Positions 17,735 through 27,386 of a stretch of 64,000 nucleotides of DNA are shown here, in pieces. This DNA is from Streptantibioticus parmotrematis (GTDB lineage: Bacteria > Actinomycetota > Actinomycetes > Streptomycetales > Streptomycetaceae), in the NCBI RefSeq assembly GCF_019890615.1, contig NZ_JAINVZ010000010.1, forward strand, positions 124,001-188,000, given 5' to 3'. Numbering within the stretch: position 1 is the first letter of the stretch; every line of letters begins with the position of its first letter. The translations under genes and the position numbers were made by a program. Below the pieces are notes generated by a model, which made no database searches, was not told the DNA's origin, and was given only the letters and a program-made list of their open reading frames with translations.

Positions 17735-17845
17735 CCGCCTTCAGGGCCGTTCTCGCCCCGACCACGAGCCGTTCTCGCCTCGGCGCGCGGAGTGTTCCCC
17801 GACGCACCGCGCGTTCCCCCAACGTGAGCCGCGCGGCGGGCACCG

Positions 17846-18766
17846 CTAGGCCCCCGCGATTTCGCCCTCTGTAGGAAACGCCTCCTGCGCCCCCGCCCGG
17901 GTCACCGCCGCCGCGCCGACCCGTACCGCGTACTCCACGGCTTCCTCCAACTCCGCCCCGCGCGCCAGACGCCAGGCCAGCGCGCCCGTGAAGGCGTCCC
18001 CCACTCCCGTGGTGTCGACGGCGCGGACGTGCGGCGCGGGGATGCGGACGGCCGCCCCGCCGGAACGCGCCGCGAGCGCGCCGGAGCCGCCCAGTGTGAC
18101 GACGACGGACCGCGGTCCGAGCCGGGCCAGCGCCTCCGCCCACGCTTCCGGCGTGTCCTGTGCCGACGCGGGATCGTCCCGGAGCAGCAGCCGGGCCTCG
18201 TGCTCGTTGAGTACCAACGGGTCACACGCCGCCAGCACTTGGGCGGGCAGTGCGGCGGGCGGTGAGGGGTTGAGGACGACGCGCGCCCCGGCCCGTACCG
18301 CCGCCCTCACCGCCTCCGCGACCGTGTCGAGCGGGATCTCCAGCTGGAGCGACACCACGCGCGCGGCGTCGAACGACCTCCCGGCGGCCCGGACGTCCTC
18401 GGGGGTCAGACGGGCGTTGGCGCCGGGGGAGACGACGATGCTGTTGTCGCCGGCCGGGTCCACGGTGATCAGCGCGACCCCGGTCGGCGCTCCGCCGACC
18501 AGCACGCCCGACACGTCGACGCCGCTGGAGCACTGCGTTTCGAGCAGCAGTCGGCCGTGGGCGTCGTCGCCGACCCTGGCCAGCAGGGCCGTGCGGGCGC
18601 CCAGACGCGCCGCCGCGACTGCCTGGTTGGCGCCCTTGCCGCCGGGATGGGTCGCCAGGTCGGAACCGAGCACGGTCTCGCCCGCGGCGGGCCTGCGCTC
18701 CACGCCGACCACCAGATCCGCGTTGGCCGATCCGACGACGAGCAGGTCGAAGCCGTCAGCGGGCAC
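17846..18766 (-). CDS. rbsK: Ribokinase (PfkB family sugar kinase)
   Basis: A 306-aa PfkB kinase that phosphorylates ribose at O5 with ATP. N-terminal signature HPGGKGANQAVAAARLGA (GGKGAN 42-47); C-terminal signature VDTTGVGDAFTGAL with the catalytic Asp257; NSIVVSPGAN also matches ribokinases. The GTG is chosen because AGGAGG lies 5 bases before it; an upstream extension is non-conserved. It is a single gene, divergent from recD2, with no ribose transporter beside it. A different sugar, such as deoxyribose, cannot be excluded. Confidence 0.9.
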   Translation of the reverse strand: MPADGFDLLVVGSANADLVVGVERRPAAGETVLGSDLATHPGGKGANQAVAAARLGARTALLARVGDDAHGRLLLETQCSSGVDVSGVLVGGAPTGVALITVDPAGDNSIVVSPGANARLTPEDVRAAGRSFDAARVVSLQLEIPLDTVAEAVRAAVRAGARVVLNPSPPAALPAQVLAACDPLVLNEHEARLLLRDDPASAQDTPEAWAEALARLGPRSVVVTLGGSGALAARSGGAAVRIPAPHVRAVDTTGVGDAFTGALAWRLARGAELEEAVEYAVRVGAAAVTRAGAQEAFPTEGEIAGA

Positions 18767-18999
18767 GGGTACCTCCTGCCTGTCGGGGTCCGATGGCGAC
18801 GTGTCCGGTTCCGACGTGTCCGGTCCGATTCTTGGCCGCGGGGGCCGTTCCTTGTTCAAGCGGGCCCGGCCTCGCCTCGCGCAGGCCCAGCCTTGCCCCC
18901 GCGGGCCCAACCGTGGCCCCGCAGGAGCCCTGCCCCGACCACTCGCTCGCGGGGCCGTGCCCTCCGACCGATCCACGCCTGTCATGTCCCGTTACGAGG

Positions 19000-19008
19000 T
19001 TATCCACA
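19000..19008 (+). promoter_or_regulatory. DnaA box TTATCCACA
   Basis: An exact match to the E. coli consensus DnaA box, about 190 bp upstream of recD2. Streptomyces origins prefer TTGTCCACA, and a single box is not an origin, but it could tie recD2 or rbsK transcription to DnaA. Confidence 0.45.
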
Positions 19009-19061
19009 GGGCCCCCGCGATGTCGGTCGGCGGCGGTACGGTCGGATCACTTCATCGGAGC

Positions 19062-19099
19062 CGCACCGCGGAACCGGGCCCGCACCGCGGAACCGGGCC
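19062..19099. repeat. 19-bp perfect tandem repeat
   Basis: The unit CGCACCGCGGAACCGGGCC occurs twice head to tail, and a third copy begins (CGCAT) and diverges. It lies in the recD2 leader region. Confidence 0.85.
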
Positions 19100-19194
19100 C
19101 GCATCAGCCCCCCGGGATGCGGTCCCGACCGGCAGACCCACACCGACCGCGATCGTCCACCCGGACGGTCGTCGACCGCGAAAGGAGGCTCGCG

Positions 19195-21441
19195 ATGGGC
19201 GAGTTCCGCATGGCCGTCCTCGAGGGCGTCCTGGAACGGATCACGTACGCCAACGAGGACAACGGCTACACCGTCGCCCGCGTCGACACCGGCCGGGGCG
19301 CCGGCGAACTCCTCACCGTGGTCGGCGCGTTGCTGGGCGCGCAGCCCGGCGAGTCGCTGCGGATGGAGGGCCGCTGGGGCTCCCACCCGCAGTACGGCAA
19401 GCAGTTCACGGTGGAGAACTACACGACGGTCCTGCCCGCCACGATCCAGGGCATCCGCCGCTATCTCGGCTCCGGCCTGATCAAAGGCGTCGGCCCGCGG
19501 ATCGCCGACCGCATCGTCGAGCACTTCGGCACCGACACCCTGGACGTGATCGAGCAGGACCCGAAGAGGCTGATCGAGGTCCCGGGCCTGGGGCCGAAAC
19601 GCACCAAGAAGATCGCCCTGGCCTGGGAGGAGCAGAAGGCGATCAAGGAGGTGATGGTCTTCCTCCAGGGCGTCGGGGTGTCCACCTCGATCGCCGTGCG
19701 GATCTACAAGGAGTACGGGGACGCCTCGATCTCCGTCGTCAGGAACCAGCCCTACCGCCTGGCCGCCGACGTCTGGGGCATCGGCTTCCTGACCGCGGAC
19801 CGGATCGCGCAGGCCGTCGGCATACCCCACGACAGCCCCGACCGCGCCAAGGCGGGGCTCCAGTACGCGCTGTCCCAGGCGACCGACGGCGGCAACTGCT
19901 TCCTGCCCCAGGAGCGGCTGATCGCCGACGCCGTCAAGCTGCTCCAGGTGGACTCGGGCCTGGTCATCGACTGCCTCGCCGAGCTGGTCGAGGAGGAGGG
20001 CGTGGTCCGCGAGCGGGTGCCGGATCCCGAGGGCGGGGAGCCGGTGCAGGCGGTCTACCTGGTGCCGTTCCACCGCGCGGAGATCTCGCTGTCCGCGCAG
20101 GTGCTGCGGCTGCTGCGCGGCCCGGAGGACCGGATGCCCGCCTTCCGGGACGTGGCCTGGGACAAGGCGCTGGCCTGGCTCGCGGACCGCACCGGTGCCG
20201 ACCTCGCGCCCGAGCAGGAGCAGGCGGTGCGGCTGGCGCTCACCGAGAAGGTCGCCGTGCTGACCGGAGGGCCGGGCTGCGGCAAGTCGTTCACGGTGAA
20301 GTCGGTCGTGACGCTGGCGAAGGCGAAGGGCGCCAAGGTGGTGCTGGCCGCGCCGACCGGCCGGGCCGCCAAGCGGCTGGCAGAGCTGACCGGCGCCGAG
20401 GCGTCCACCGTGCACCGGCTGCTGGAGCTCAAGCCCGGAGGCGACGCCGCCTACAACCGCGACCGGCCGCTCGACGCCGACCTGGTGGTGGTCGACGAGG
20501 CCTCCATGCTGGACCTGATATTGGCGAACAAGCTGGTCAAGGCCGTGCCGCCGGGCGCTCACCTGCTCTTCGTGGGCGACGTGGACCAGCTGCCGAGCGT
20601 GGGTGCGGGCGAGGTGTTGCGCGACCTGCTGGCGGACGGCTCGCCGGTGCCCGCGGTGCGCCTGACCCGCATCTTCCGGCAGGCGCAGCAGTCCGGCGTG
20701 GTGACCAACGCGCACCGGATCAACTCCGGCGTGCCGCCGATCACCCAGGGCCTGCCCGACTTCTTCCTCTTCGCCGAGGAGGACACGGAGGCGGCGGGCC
20801 GGCTCACGGTGGACGTCGTCGCCCGGCGCATCCCGGCCCGCTTCGGCCTCGACCCGCGGCGGGACGTACAGGTGCTGGCGCCGATGCACCGAGGCCCGGC
20901 CGGCGCGGGCACGCTGAACGGACTGCTCCAGCAGGCCGTCACCCCGGCCCGCCCCGACCTGCCGGAGCGCCGCTTCGGCGGCCGGGTCTTCCGGGTCGGC
21001 GACAAGGTCACCCAGATCCGCAACAACTACGACAAGGGCGCGAACGGGGTCTTCAACGGCACGGTCGGCGTGGTCACCGCGCTGAGCGTCGAGGAGCAGC
21101 GCCTGACCGTGCGCACCGACGAGGACGAGGAGGTCGACTACGACTTCGACGAGCTGGACGAACTGGCGCACGCCTACGCGGTGACCATCCACCGTTCGCA
21201 GGGCAGTGAGTACCCGGCGGTGGTGATACCCGTCACGACCGGGGCGTGGATGATGTTGCAGCGCAATCTGCTCTACACCGCCGTGACCCGGGCGAAACGG
21301 CTCGTGGTGCTGGTGGGCTCGCGGCGGGCGCTGGGCCAGGCGGTGCGCACGGTGTCGGCGGGTCGCCGCTTCACGGCCTTGGACCACCGGTTGCGCGGCG
21401 CGCTCCGAGGTGTGGAACCGGCCCGGGAAGGGGGAGGATAG
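19195..21441 (+). CDS. recD2: RecD2-type ATP-dependent DNA helicase
   Basis: A 748-aa SF1B 5'-3' helicase. The N-terminal part has an OB-like region and tandem helix-hairpin-helix motifs (GSGLIKGVGPRIADRI, VPGLGPKR) that distinguish RecD2 from RecBCD-type RecD. Walker A is GGPGCGKSFT (about 358), Walker B VVVDEAS (about 434), motif III FVGDVDQLPSVG, and motifs V/VI VTIHRSQGSEYP and YTAVTRAKRLV. AAAGGAGG precedes the ATG. It probably acts in DNA repair and fork processing independently of RecBC. No recB or recC is nearby. Confidence 0.95.
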   Translation: MGEFRMAVLEGVLERITYANEDNGYTVARVDTGRGAGELLTVVGALLGAQPGESLRMEGRWGSHPQYGKQFTVENYTTVLPATIQGIRRYLGSGLIKGVGPRIADRIVEHFGTDTLDVIEQDPKRLIEVPGLGPKRTKKIALAWEEQKAIKEVMVFLQGVGVSTSIAVRIYKEYGDASISVVRNQPYRLAADVWGIGFLTADRIAQAVGIPHDSPDRAKAGLQYALSQATDGGNCFLPQERLIADAVKLLQVDSGLVIDCLAELVEEEGVVRERVPDPEGGEPVQAVYLVPFHRAEISLSAQVLRLLRGPEDRMPAFRDVAWDKALAWLADRTGADLAPEQEQAVRLALTEKVAVLTGGPGCGKSFTVKSVVTLAKAKGAKVVLAAPTGRAAKRLAELTGAEASTVHRLLELKPGGDAAYNRDRPLDADLVVVDEASMLDLILANKLVKAVPPGAHLLFVGDVDQLPSVGAGEVLRDLLADGSPVPAVRLTRIFRQAQQSGVVTNAHRINSGVPPITQGLPDFFLFAEEDTEAAGRLTVDVVARRIPARFGLDPRRDVQVLAPMHRGPAGAGTLNGLLQQAVTPARPDLPERRFGGRVFRVGDKVTQIRNNYDKGANGVFNGTVGVVTALSVEEQRLTVRTDEDEEVDYDFDELDELAHAYAVTIHRSQGSEYPAVVIPVTTGAWMMLQRNLLYTAVTRAKRLVVLVGSRRALGQAVRTVSAGRRFTALDHRLRGALRGVEPAREGGG

Positions 21442-21563
21442 GCACTGCGTGCCACCGAGCGACCGTCTGGCTGACCCCGGGTGCACGTTTGTGCGGCAAA
21501 TGGGGGAAGGTAGAAGCAGTCAGGGCACCTCGAAGAAGAGGCACAACGTCGGTGAGGGATGAC

Positions 21564-22853
<1,290 letters not shown>

Positions 22854-22968
22854 CCCGAATACGCCGAAGCGGGCAGGCGGGCCGAGGGCGGTCCGCCGAC
22901 ACCGGCCGCGGCCCGGAATGAGCCGCTGTCCGCGGCCCGCAAGAGTCGCGGCCCGCGAGAGATGAAAC

Positions 22969-23014
22969 GAGCGCCCCGGGCCGGATCCCCCCACGGGTCC
23001 GGCGCGGGGCGCTC
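22969..23014 (+). terminator. Hairpin terminator after citrate synthase
   Basis: The outer stem GAGCGCCCCG/CGGGGCGCTC encloses an inner imperfect stem (CCGGATCC/GGGTCCGG). It is about 115 bp after the citA stop. Confidence 0.65.
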
Positions 23015-23047
23015 TGGGTCCCGGAAGCGGATCCCCCCACGGGTCCG
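22982..23047. repeat. 20-bp direct repeat within the citA downstream region
   Basis: CGGATCCCCCCACGGGTCCG occurs twice, 46 bp apart. The first copy sits inside the terminator stem and the second stands alone. This suggests a local duplication of a terminator piece. Confidence 0.85.
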
Positions 23048-23442
23048 TACCGGGCGTCTCAGTGCGCGCGGCCCACGGCCGCTCGCGCCATGCCGGGACG
23101 AAACAGTCCGGGAGGGCCGCTCAAGCTCTCCGGGCACTTCGCCCCGGCCACGCGGACACGCCATCCCCCAAGACGGCACGTCCTCGTCGTCACCGGGTCC
23201 GCCGGGAGCCCGGTGATCGTTCGGTTAGACCAACGACCCCCCTCCATGGTTACGTTGCCAAGAGTGTGATCTAGGTCTCCCTTGATCGGGCGCCGGACGC
23301 TGCCAAATCCCCACGGCATACGCCAGATGTACGACCCCCGTCGATGCCGTTCGGTGGGACGGCACCCTGCGCCGGGCCCGCGAAGGCCATCGCGTAGCGT
23401 TAAACGCCCAGTCGGGAGCGGGTGTTGGGGCGGGCGGAACGT

Positions 23443-24282
23443 ATGGCGCAGAACGAGACGGTCGGCATGGCGGGTGCGGTGGTCGAGGTGGACGGCGAGT
23501 CCTCCACGGCCGCCGAAGCCGTGTCCCCGTCGCACGACCGGGCCCCGGACGGCCCGCGCACCGTCGTGGTCACCGGAGGCGGCACAGGCATCGGCCGTGC
23601 GATCGCCGGGCGGTTCGCGGCGGCGGGGGACGACGTGGTGATCGTGGGGCGGCGCCGCGAGGTGCTGGCGTCCGCGGCGGCGGAGTTGACGGCGGCGCAC
23701 GGCCGGGCTGTCGCGCCGGTCGTCTGCGACCTGGCCGACCCCGACGACGTCGAGACCGTGCTCGGCAGGCTGCCGCACCGCATCGACGTCCTGGTCAACA
23801 ACGCGGGCAGCCGCGAGGCCGCCGCGGGCCCGGGTCCGCACGCCGTGCTGGCCCGCTGGCGCGGCGACTTCGAACGCAACGTGCTGACCGCCGTGCTGCT
23901 CACCGAGTCGGTACGCGACCGCCTCACCCCGGAGCGCGGCCGGGTCATCACCGTCACGTCGTTGGCCGCGCTGCGCGGCGGCGGGTCGTACGGCGCGTCG
24001 AAGGCCGCGTTGCACGCCTGGAACCACTCGCTGGCGGCGCAGCTTGGCCCGCAGGGCGTGACCTGCAACATCGTCGCGCCGGGCACGGTCGCGGGAACGG
24101 AGTTCTTCGGTTCCCGGCTCAACGAGGCCGAGCTGACCCGGCGGGCGGGACGCACGCTGGTCGGCCGGGTGGGCCGCCCGGCGGACGTCGCCGCCGCCGT
24201 GGTCTTCCTGGCGTCACCGGAGGCGGGGTTCGTCACCGGCGAGATCCTCCAGTGCAACGGAGGCGAACTCCTCGGCCGCTGA
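23443..24282 (+). CDS. SDR family oxidoreductase
   Basis: A 279-aa short-chain dehydrogenase with about 38 non-conserved N-terminal residues before the Rossmann fold. The cofactor motif is TGGGTGIG (44-51) and NNAG is at 119-122. The catalytic Ser173, Tyr183 and Lys187 (SYGASKAAL) are present, and the C terminus (GFVTGEILQCNGGE) is typical of FabG-like enzymes. The cofactor Arg at the end of beta-2 (VGRRRE) favours NADPH. The start is uncertain: this ATG, a GTG 21 bp upstream and an ATG 24 bp downstream all lack strong ribosome sites. The substrate is unknown. Confidence 0.88.
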   Translation: MAQNETVGMAGAVVEVDGESSTAAEAVSPSHDRAPDGPRTVVVTGGGTGIGRAIAGRFAAAGDDVVIVGRRREVLASAAAELTAAHGRAVAPVVCDLADPDDVETVLGRLPHRIDVLVNNAGSREAAAGPGPHAVLARWRGDFERNVLTAVLLTESVRDRLTPERGRVITVTSLAALRGGGSYGASKAALHAWNHSLAAQLGPQGVTCNIVAPGTVAGTEFFGSRLNEAELTRRAGRTLVGRVGRPADVAAAVVFLASPEAGFVTGEILQCNGGELLGR

Positions 24283-24305
24283 CCGGGCTCCGCGACCGGA
24301 AGGAG

Positions 24306-24554
24306 TCAGGCGCGGCCGGTGAGCTCGTAGCCCGCCTCGTCGATCGCGGCGCGCACGGCGTCGTCGGACAGCACGGCGGTCGCGGTCACCGAGACCCGGC
24401 CGGCCTTGGCGTCGGCGGCGACGGAGACCACGCCGGGCAGCGCGGACAGCTCCTCGCTCACCGCCTTCTCGCAGTGGCCGCAGCTCATGCCGGAGACGCT
24501 GTAGGCGACGGTGACGGTGTCGACGGCCGGGGCGCTGGACTCGTTGGCGGTCAT
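24306..24554 (-). CDS. copZ: Copper chaperone CopZ (HMA domain)
   Basis: An 82-aa HMA-domain protein with the metal motif GMSCGHC (Cys25, Cys28) and a beta-alpha-beta-beta-alpha-beta pattern. It binds Cu(I) in the cytosol and delivers it to a P1B ATPase or to CsoR. AAGGA lies 6 bases before the ATG. A CsoR operator lies just upstream. No copA ATPase is adjacent: the neighbours are an SDR (convergent) and a DedA-like gene (divergent). The partner transporter must therefore be elsewhere. Confidence 0.93.
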   Translation of the reverse strand: MTANESSAPAVDTVTVAYSVSGMSCGHCEKAVSEELSALPGVVSVAADAKAGRVSVTATAVLSDDAVRAAIDEAGYELTGRA

Positions 24555-24594
24555 GGAACGTCCTTAGGGAAGTGCGGGTCGTAACTCCTTCACC

Positions 24595-24611
24595 ATACCC
24601 CCTGGGGGTAT
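24595..24611 (-). promoter_or_regulatory. CsoR operator
   Basis: ATACCCCC-T-GGGGGTAT is a perfect inverted repeat around one central base. It matches the classical CsoR copper-sensor operator and lies about 40 bp before copZ. Derepression by Cu(I) is expected. Confidence 0.85.
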
Positions 24612-24723
24612 CCATCGCGGTGATCGGCGCCACGACCGCGGCGTGTCGGGACGCGGCTCGGTGTCGGGGTGCGGCTCGTCCGGTGCCGGAATCCCGCCGG
24701 GTGCCGGAATGAAGGGCGGTGGT

Positions 24724-25476
24724 ATGGGCGTTTCATCAACTGTGTCGGTACTGGACTCGCTGGACTTCACGTCCACCCTTGCCCGGCACATGGCGGACGA
24801 CACGCTGTGGGCCTACCTCGCGTTGGCCGTCACTACGGCTCCGCCCCTCGTGCCGAACGCCGCGCTGCTGGTGACCGGTGGCGTGCTGGCCGCGCGCGGG
24901 AGGCTGGACATCGTGTTCGTGCTGCTGGTGGTCGCGGGGTCCGCGCTCGCCGGTGACCTGCTCATCCATCGCGCCGGGCGCGCCCTGAGCGGGCCGGTGC
25001 TCGGCAGGGTCTACCGGGGCGGCCGCCGCCGTCAGCTCTTCGACTGGGCGGCCGACCGGATACAGCGGTACGGCGTCCCGTTCGTCGCGGGCTGCCGCTT
25101 CCTGCCCAGCGGGCGGCTGGTCGGCGGGCTCGCCGCGGGCGTCGTCGGCTACCCGGCCCGCCGCTACCTCGTCGGCGCCTCGATCGCCGAGGCGATCTGG
25201 GCCGCCTACTCGGTCGGCATCGGCTACCTCGGCGGCCGGGCCACCGCCAACTCGCTCTACGCGCTCGGCCTCGGCCTCGGCGTGTCTGCGGCGGTCGCCA
25301 CGGTGGGCGGTCTCGTGCAGGCCGTCGCCCGCCGCAAGGCCCGTACCGCGGCCCGTACGCCGTCCCGCACCGTGACCCGTTCGGCGGCCGGTGTCCCGGC
25401 GCCGGGTGCCGTGGGGGCTCCGGAGGCCGGTCCCGCCTGGCCCGTCGCGGATCGCGCGGGGCAGACGGGACCGTGA
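24724..25476 (+). CDS. DedA / VTT-domain membrane protein
   Basis: A 250-aa integral membrane protein of the DedA (SNARE-associated, VTT) family, probably a lipid flippase-type transporter. It has the helix with VPNAALLVTGGVLAARG, the re-entrant region GDLLIHRAG, the conserved FVAGCRFLPSGRLVGGLAAGVVGYPARR (the F..GR.xPxxR type motif), and further helices at WAAYSVGIGYLGG and LGLGLGVSAAVATVGG. The C-terminal 55 residues are an Arg/Thr/Ala-rich tail. The ATG used reads MGVSSTVS; an ATG five codons upstream is equally possible. Confidence 0.85.
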   Translation: MGVSSTVSVLDSLDFTSTLARHMADDTLWAYLALAVTTAPPLVPNAALLVTGGVLAARGRLDIVFVLLVVAGSALAGDLLIHRAGRALSGPVLGRVYRGGRRRQLFDWAADRIQRYGVPFVAGCRFLPSGRLVGGLAAGVVGYPARRYLVGASIAEAIWAAYSVGIGYLGGRATANSLYALGLGLGVSAAVATVGGLVQAVARRKARTAARTPSRTVTRSAAGVPAPGAVGAPEAGPAWPVADRAGQTGP

Positions 25477-25513
25477 GCCGGAGCGCGCCGGGCGCGCGCT
25501 CAGGGGGTTGTCG

Positions 25514-25714
25514 TCACGAATCGCGCCGGGACCGGTTGCCCGGCCTGCGCGCGCTCCACGTCCTGATGGTGTCCGCGTACCACATGGGTTTTCCGCCCTC
25601 CACGACGTCCGGTTCGGGTAGCAGGCCATGCTTGCGATAGGAGCGCACGGTGTCGATCCGCACACGGATGTGAGCGGCGATCTGCGCGTAGGACCACAGG
25701 GTCCGGTCGGCCAT
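25514..25714 (-). CDS. Small HTH DNA-binding protein (excisionase/MerR-like)
   Basis: A 66-aa protein, MADRTLWSYAQIAAHIRVR..., with one winged-HTH of the MerR/AlpA excisionase type: an entry helix SYAQIAAHIRV, a recognition helix DTVRSYRKHGLLPEPD and a wing GGKPMWYADTIRTW. GGGAGG seven bases before this ATG decides the start; a GTG 42 bp upstream is too close to its own GGAGG. No integrase is near, so a phage-excisionase role is unlikely. It may be a stand-alone regulator. Confidence 0.72.
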   Translation of the reverse strand: MADRTLWSYAQIAAHIRVRIDTVRSYRKHGLLPEPDVVEGGKPMWYADTIRTWSARRPGNRSRRDS

Positions 25715-25879
25715 CTCTCGCACCTCCCAGAAGGGCAGCGGCTGTCGATCAGTCACCCTCCGCCTTCCGGGTGGAACGCATCGTCACCACCCGCCGCTGT
25801 TGATCACCTGTGACGGAGACCCGGCGTAACGGTGACATTCCGCGCCGGGTACGAGCCGCCGGGGGGAACGGGGGAGCGC

Positions 25880-26506
25880 CTACCAGTGCCGTCCCGTCGG
25901 CAGGTCGTCGAGCCCCGGCCTGCTCAGGTGCAGCACCTCGTACGCGGTCGCCCCGGCCCCCGCCTCCTGTGTGGCCTCCTTCGTGACCGTGACGACGGCC
26001 GCCGCCGGGTCGCCCGTCCGCAGGGTGAGGCGGACCAGTTCCCAGCGGTACGGGTCGATGGCCAGGGTGACCGAGTGGGTGCCCGGTTCGGCCGCCCGTC
26101 GCCGGAGCGTGGCGAGTTCGCGTTCCGCCAGCTCGGCGAGGTCCGCGCCCTCTGGCACCGGCTCGGTGTGGCGTACGGCGGTCGTCGGCGTCGCCGCCCG
26201 GTCCGGCCCCGGTTCGTGGCCGACGCCCGTCCAGTGCCGCACCGCCGGGCGGCCGAAGTCCCGGACGATGCCCTGGAATCCGCCGCCGCCCCACAGGAAG
26301 CGGTTCATGCCGGCGGTGTCGTGCCAGAGGTAGAAGGGTGCGTACGCGTTCACCGGCGAGCCGTCGGCGCGGTCGCGGACGAGGTAGGCCTTGAAGCCGA
26401 GCCCGGGGAAGTCGTCGAGCGCCGGGCCCCTGGTCGCCATCCGGCGCCGGATGATCCCCATGTCGTAGTCGGCGGGCAGGGTGAGTTCGTACTGCATGGC
26501 GTACAC
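25880..26506 (-). CDS. DUF4865 family protein
   Basis: A 208-aa protein that fits the DUF4865 family throughout: ITLPADYDMGIIR-like start (YELTLPADYDMGIIRRRM), LDDFPGLGFKAYLVRD, NAYAPFYLWHDTAGMNRFLW and GIVRDFGRPAVRHWTG. Function is unknown; the compact alpha/beta pattern with aromatic residues resembles small-molecule-binding monooxygenase-like folds, which is a guess. The GTG start is favoured by AGGGGG five bases before it; an ATG three codons later is the alternative. It is adjacent to and codirectional with a TetR regulator, the usual arrangement for this family. Confidence 0.82.
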   Translation of the reverse strand: MYAMQYELTLPADYDMGIIRRRMATRGPALDDFPGLGFKAYLVRDRADGSPVNAYAPFYLWHDTAGMNRFLWGGGGFQGIVRDFGRPAVRHWTGVGHEPGPDRAATPTTAVRHTEPVPEGADLAELAERELATLRRRAAEPGTHSVTLAIDPYRWELVRLTLRTGDPAAAVVTVTKEATQEAGAGATAYEVLHLSRPGLDDLPTGRHW

Positions 26507-26550
26507 GGGTCCCCCTGAGGAGGTGGAGTGGTGGCGGCGCGGCCGGTCCG

Positions 26551-27111
26551 TCACGGAGTGGGCCCGAGCAGGGCGAGGATGCCGGAGACCGCGCGGTCGA
26601 ACGGCTCGACCGAGTCCGAGGCGCGGGCCAGCACGTAGCCGCCCTGCAACGTGGCCGCGATCGCCGCCGCGGTGTCGGCCGGGTCGAGGCCCGGCGCGAA
26701 CTCGCCGGACGCCTGCCCCTCGGCGACCAGGGCGGTCAGCCGTCCCCGCAGCCAGGTGAACAACTCCTCGACAGGGGCGCGCAGTTCGGGGCTCGCCACG
26801 ACGTCGGGGTCCATGGTGAGCCGGCCGACCGGGCAGCCGCGCAGCACGTCGCGCTCCCTGCGCAGGTAGACGGCGATCCGCTCCCGCGCGGTCCCCGGCC
26901 CGGACAGCAGCGCGTCGACGGTCGCGCGCATCTCGTCCACGGTCCGGCGCTCCGCTGCCAGCGCGAGGTCCGGCTTGCCGGTGAAGTGGTGGTACATGCT
27001 GCCCTGTCCGGCTCCCGAGCGCTGGAGGATCGCCTTGGGGCTGGTGCCCACGTAGCCGCGCTCCCACAGAAGTTCGCGGGTGCTCTCGATCAGCCGGTCG
27101 GCGGTGTCCAT
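26551..27111 (-). CDS. TetR family regulator (paired with DUF4865 gene)
   Basis: A 186-aa TetR protein with HTH ERGYVGTSPKAILQRSGAGQGSMYHHF and the TetR_C pattern DVLRGCPVGRLTMDPDV common in YxaF/LmrA-like repressors with a single Cys. An ATG five codons upstream overlaps a palindrome and lacks a ribosome site, so this internal ATG is preferred, with modest confidence. It probably represses itself and the downstream DUF4865 gene. Confidence 0.87.
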   Translation of the reverse strand: MDTADRLIESTRELLWERGYVGTSPKAILQRSGAGQGSMYHHFTGKPDLALAAERRTVDEMRATVDALLSGPGTARERIAVYLRRERDVLRGCPVGRLTMDPDVVASPELRAPVEELFTWLRGRLTALVAEGQASGEFAPGLDPADTAAAIAATLQGGYVLARASDSVEPFDRAVSGILALLGPTP

Positions 27112-27121
27112 GAGGCGACCG

Positions 27122-27137
27122 TACATACTGGTAGGTA
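27122..27137 (-). promoter_or_regulatory. TetR autoregulatory operator candidate
   Basis: TACATACTGGTAGGTA is a 16-bp inverted repeat with one mismatch, lying directly at the start of the TetR gene and overlapping its alternative upstream ATG. The position is ideal for autorepression. Confidence 0.6.
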
Positions 27138-27313
27138 CAGAATCAAGGTGAGTCGGCGCGGGCAGATGTCGACGTGCGGGCGGGGTGGCCGACCGGGGCG
27201 ACCGTGACGCCGTACGAGGCCAGAGGCGCGACGGTGCGCTTGGTCAATTGGCGCTATGCGTGCGCCAGATGAAGGGGGCGCCGAGGTGAAACCCCTGGTG
27301 GGAGAGCGGTGTG

Positions 27314-27386
27314 TGCCCCCGGCAGGACTCGAACCTGCGGCCAAGCGCTTAGAAGGCGCCTGCTCTATCCACTGAGCTACGGGGGC
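27314..27386 (-). tRNA. tRNA-Arg (anticodon UCU)
   Basis: A complete 73-nt cloverleaf: acceptor GCCCCCG/CGGGGGC, D-arm GCTC-AGTGGATA-GAGC, anticodon stem GGCGC/GCGCT (one G-U pair) with loop CTTCTAA, T-arm GCAGG-TTCGAGT-CCTGC, discriminator A. CCA is not encoded. It reads the rare AGA codon. No integrase or partial copy is seen that would mark it as an attachment site. Confidence 0.97.

Larger units (their letters stand above)
17468..17845. other. Non-coding stretch with short repeats, ECF-like promoter and hairpins
   Basis: After the isomerase comes a run of degenerate direct repeats of the form GCGCTCAGGCGGTCGG / GCGCTTGGACGGTCGG. An A-rich island (GCGAAAAAATCTTGG) follows, then an ECF-sigma-like promoter and two hairpins. 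I found no convincing gene. One short open frame starting MRFPRGARG after the promoter has no codon or family support. Confidence 0.6.
18767..19194. other. Intergenic region between rbsK and recD2 with repeats and a DnaA box
   Basis: It contains near-repeats of GACGTGTCCGG, a perfect DnaA box, and a 19-bp tandem repeat. The right end carries AAAGGAGG, the ribosome site of recD2. There is no supported gene. Confidence 0.6.
22854..23442. other. Intergenic region citA to SDR
   Basis: The left third holds the citA terminator and its duplicated element. The middle is G+C-rich without features. The right part has an AT-richer stretch (CATGGTTACGTTGCCAAGAGTGT) that may carry the SDR promoter, but no clear -35/-10 pair can be fixed. 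There is no supported gene. Confidence 0.6.

Noticed and set aside
17613-17849. A 78-codon open frame after the ECF-like promoter
   Set aside because: It runs through both hairpins and the terminator, has no ribosome site and shows no conserved pattern.
19000-19008. Replication origin suggested by a DnaA box
   Set aside because: There is one box only, with no dnaA/dnaN genes and no AT-rich unwinding element.
27314-27386. tRNA-Arg as an integration site, with the small excisionase-like gene nearby
   Set aside because: No integrase, no duplicated tRNA 3' end and no change in gene character around it were found.
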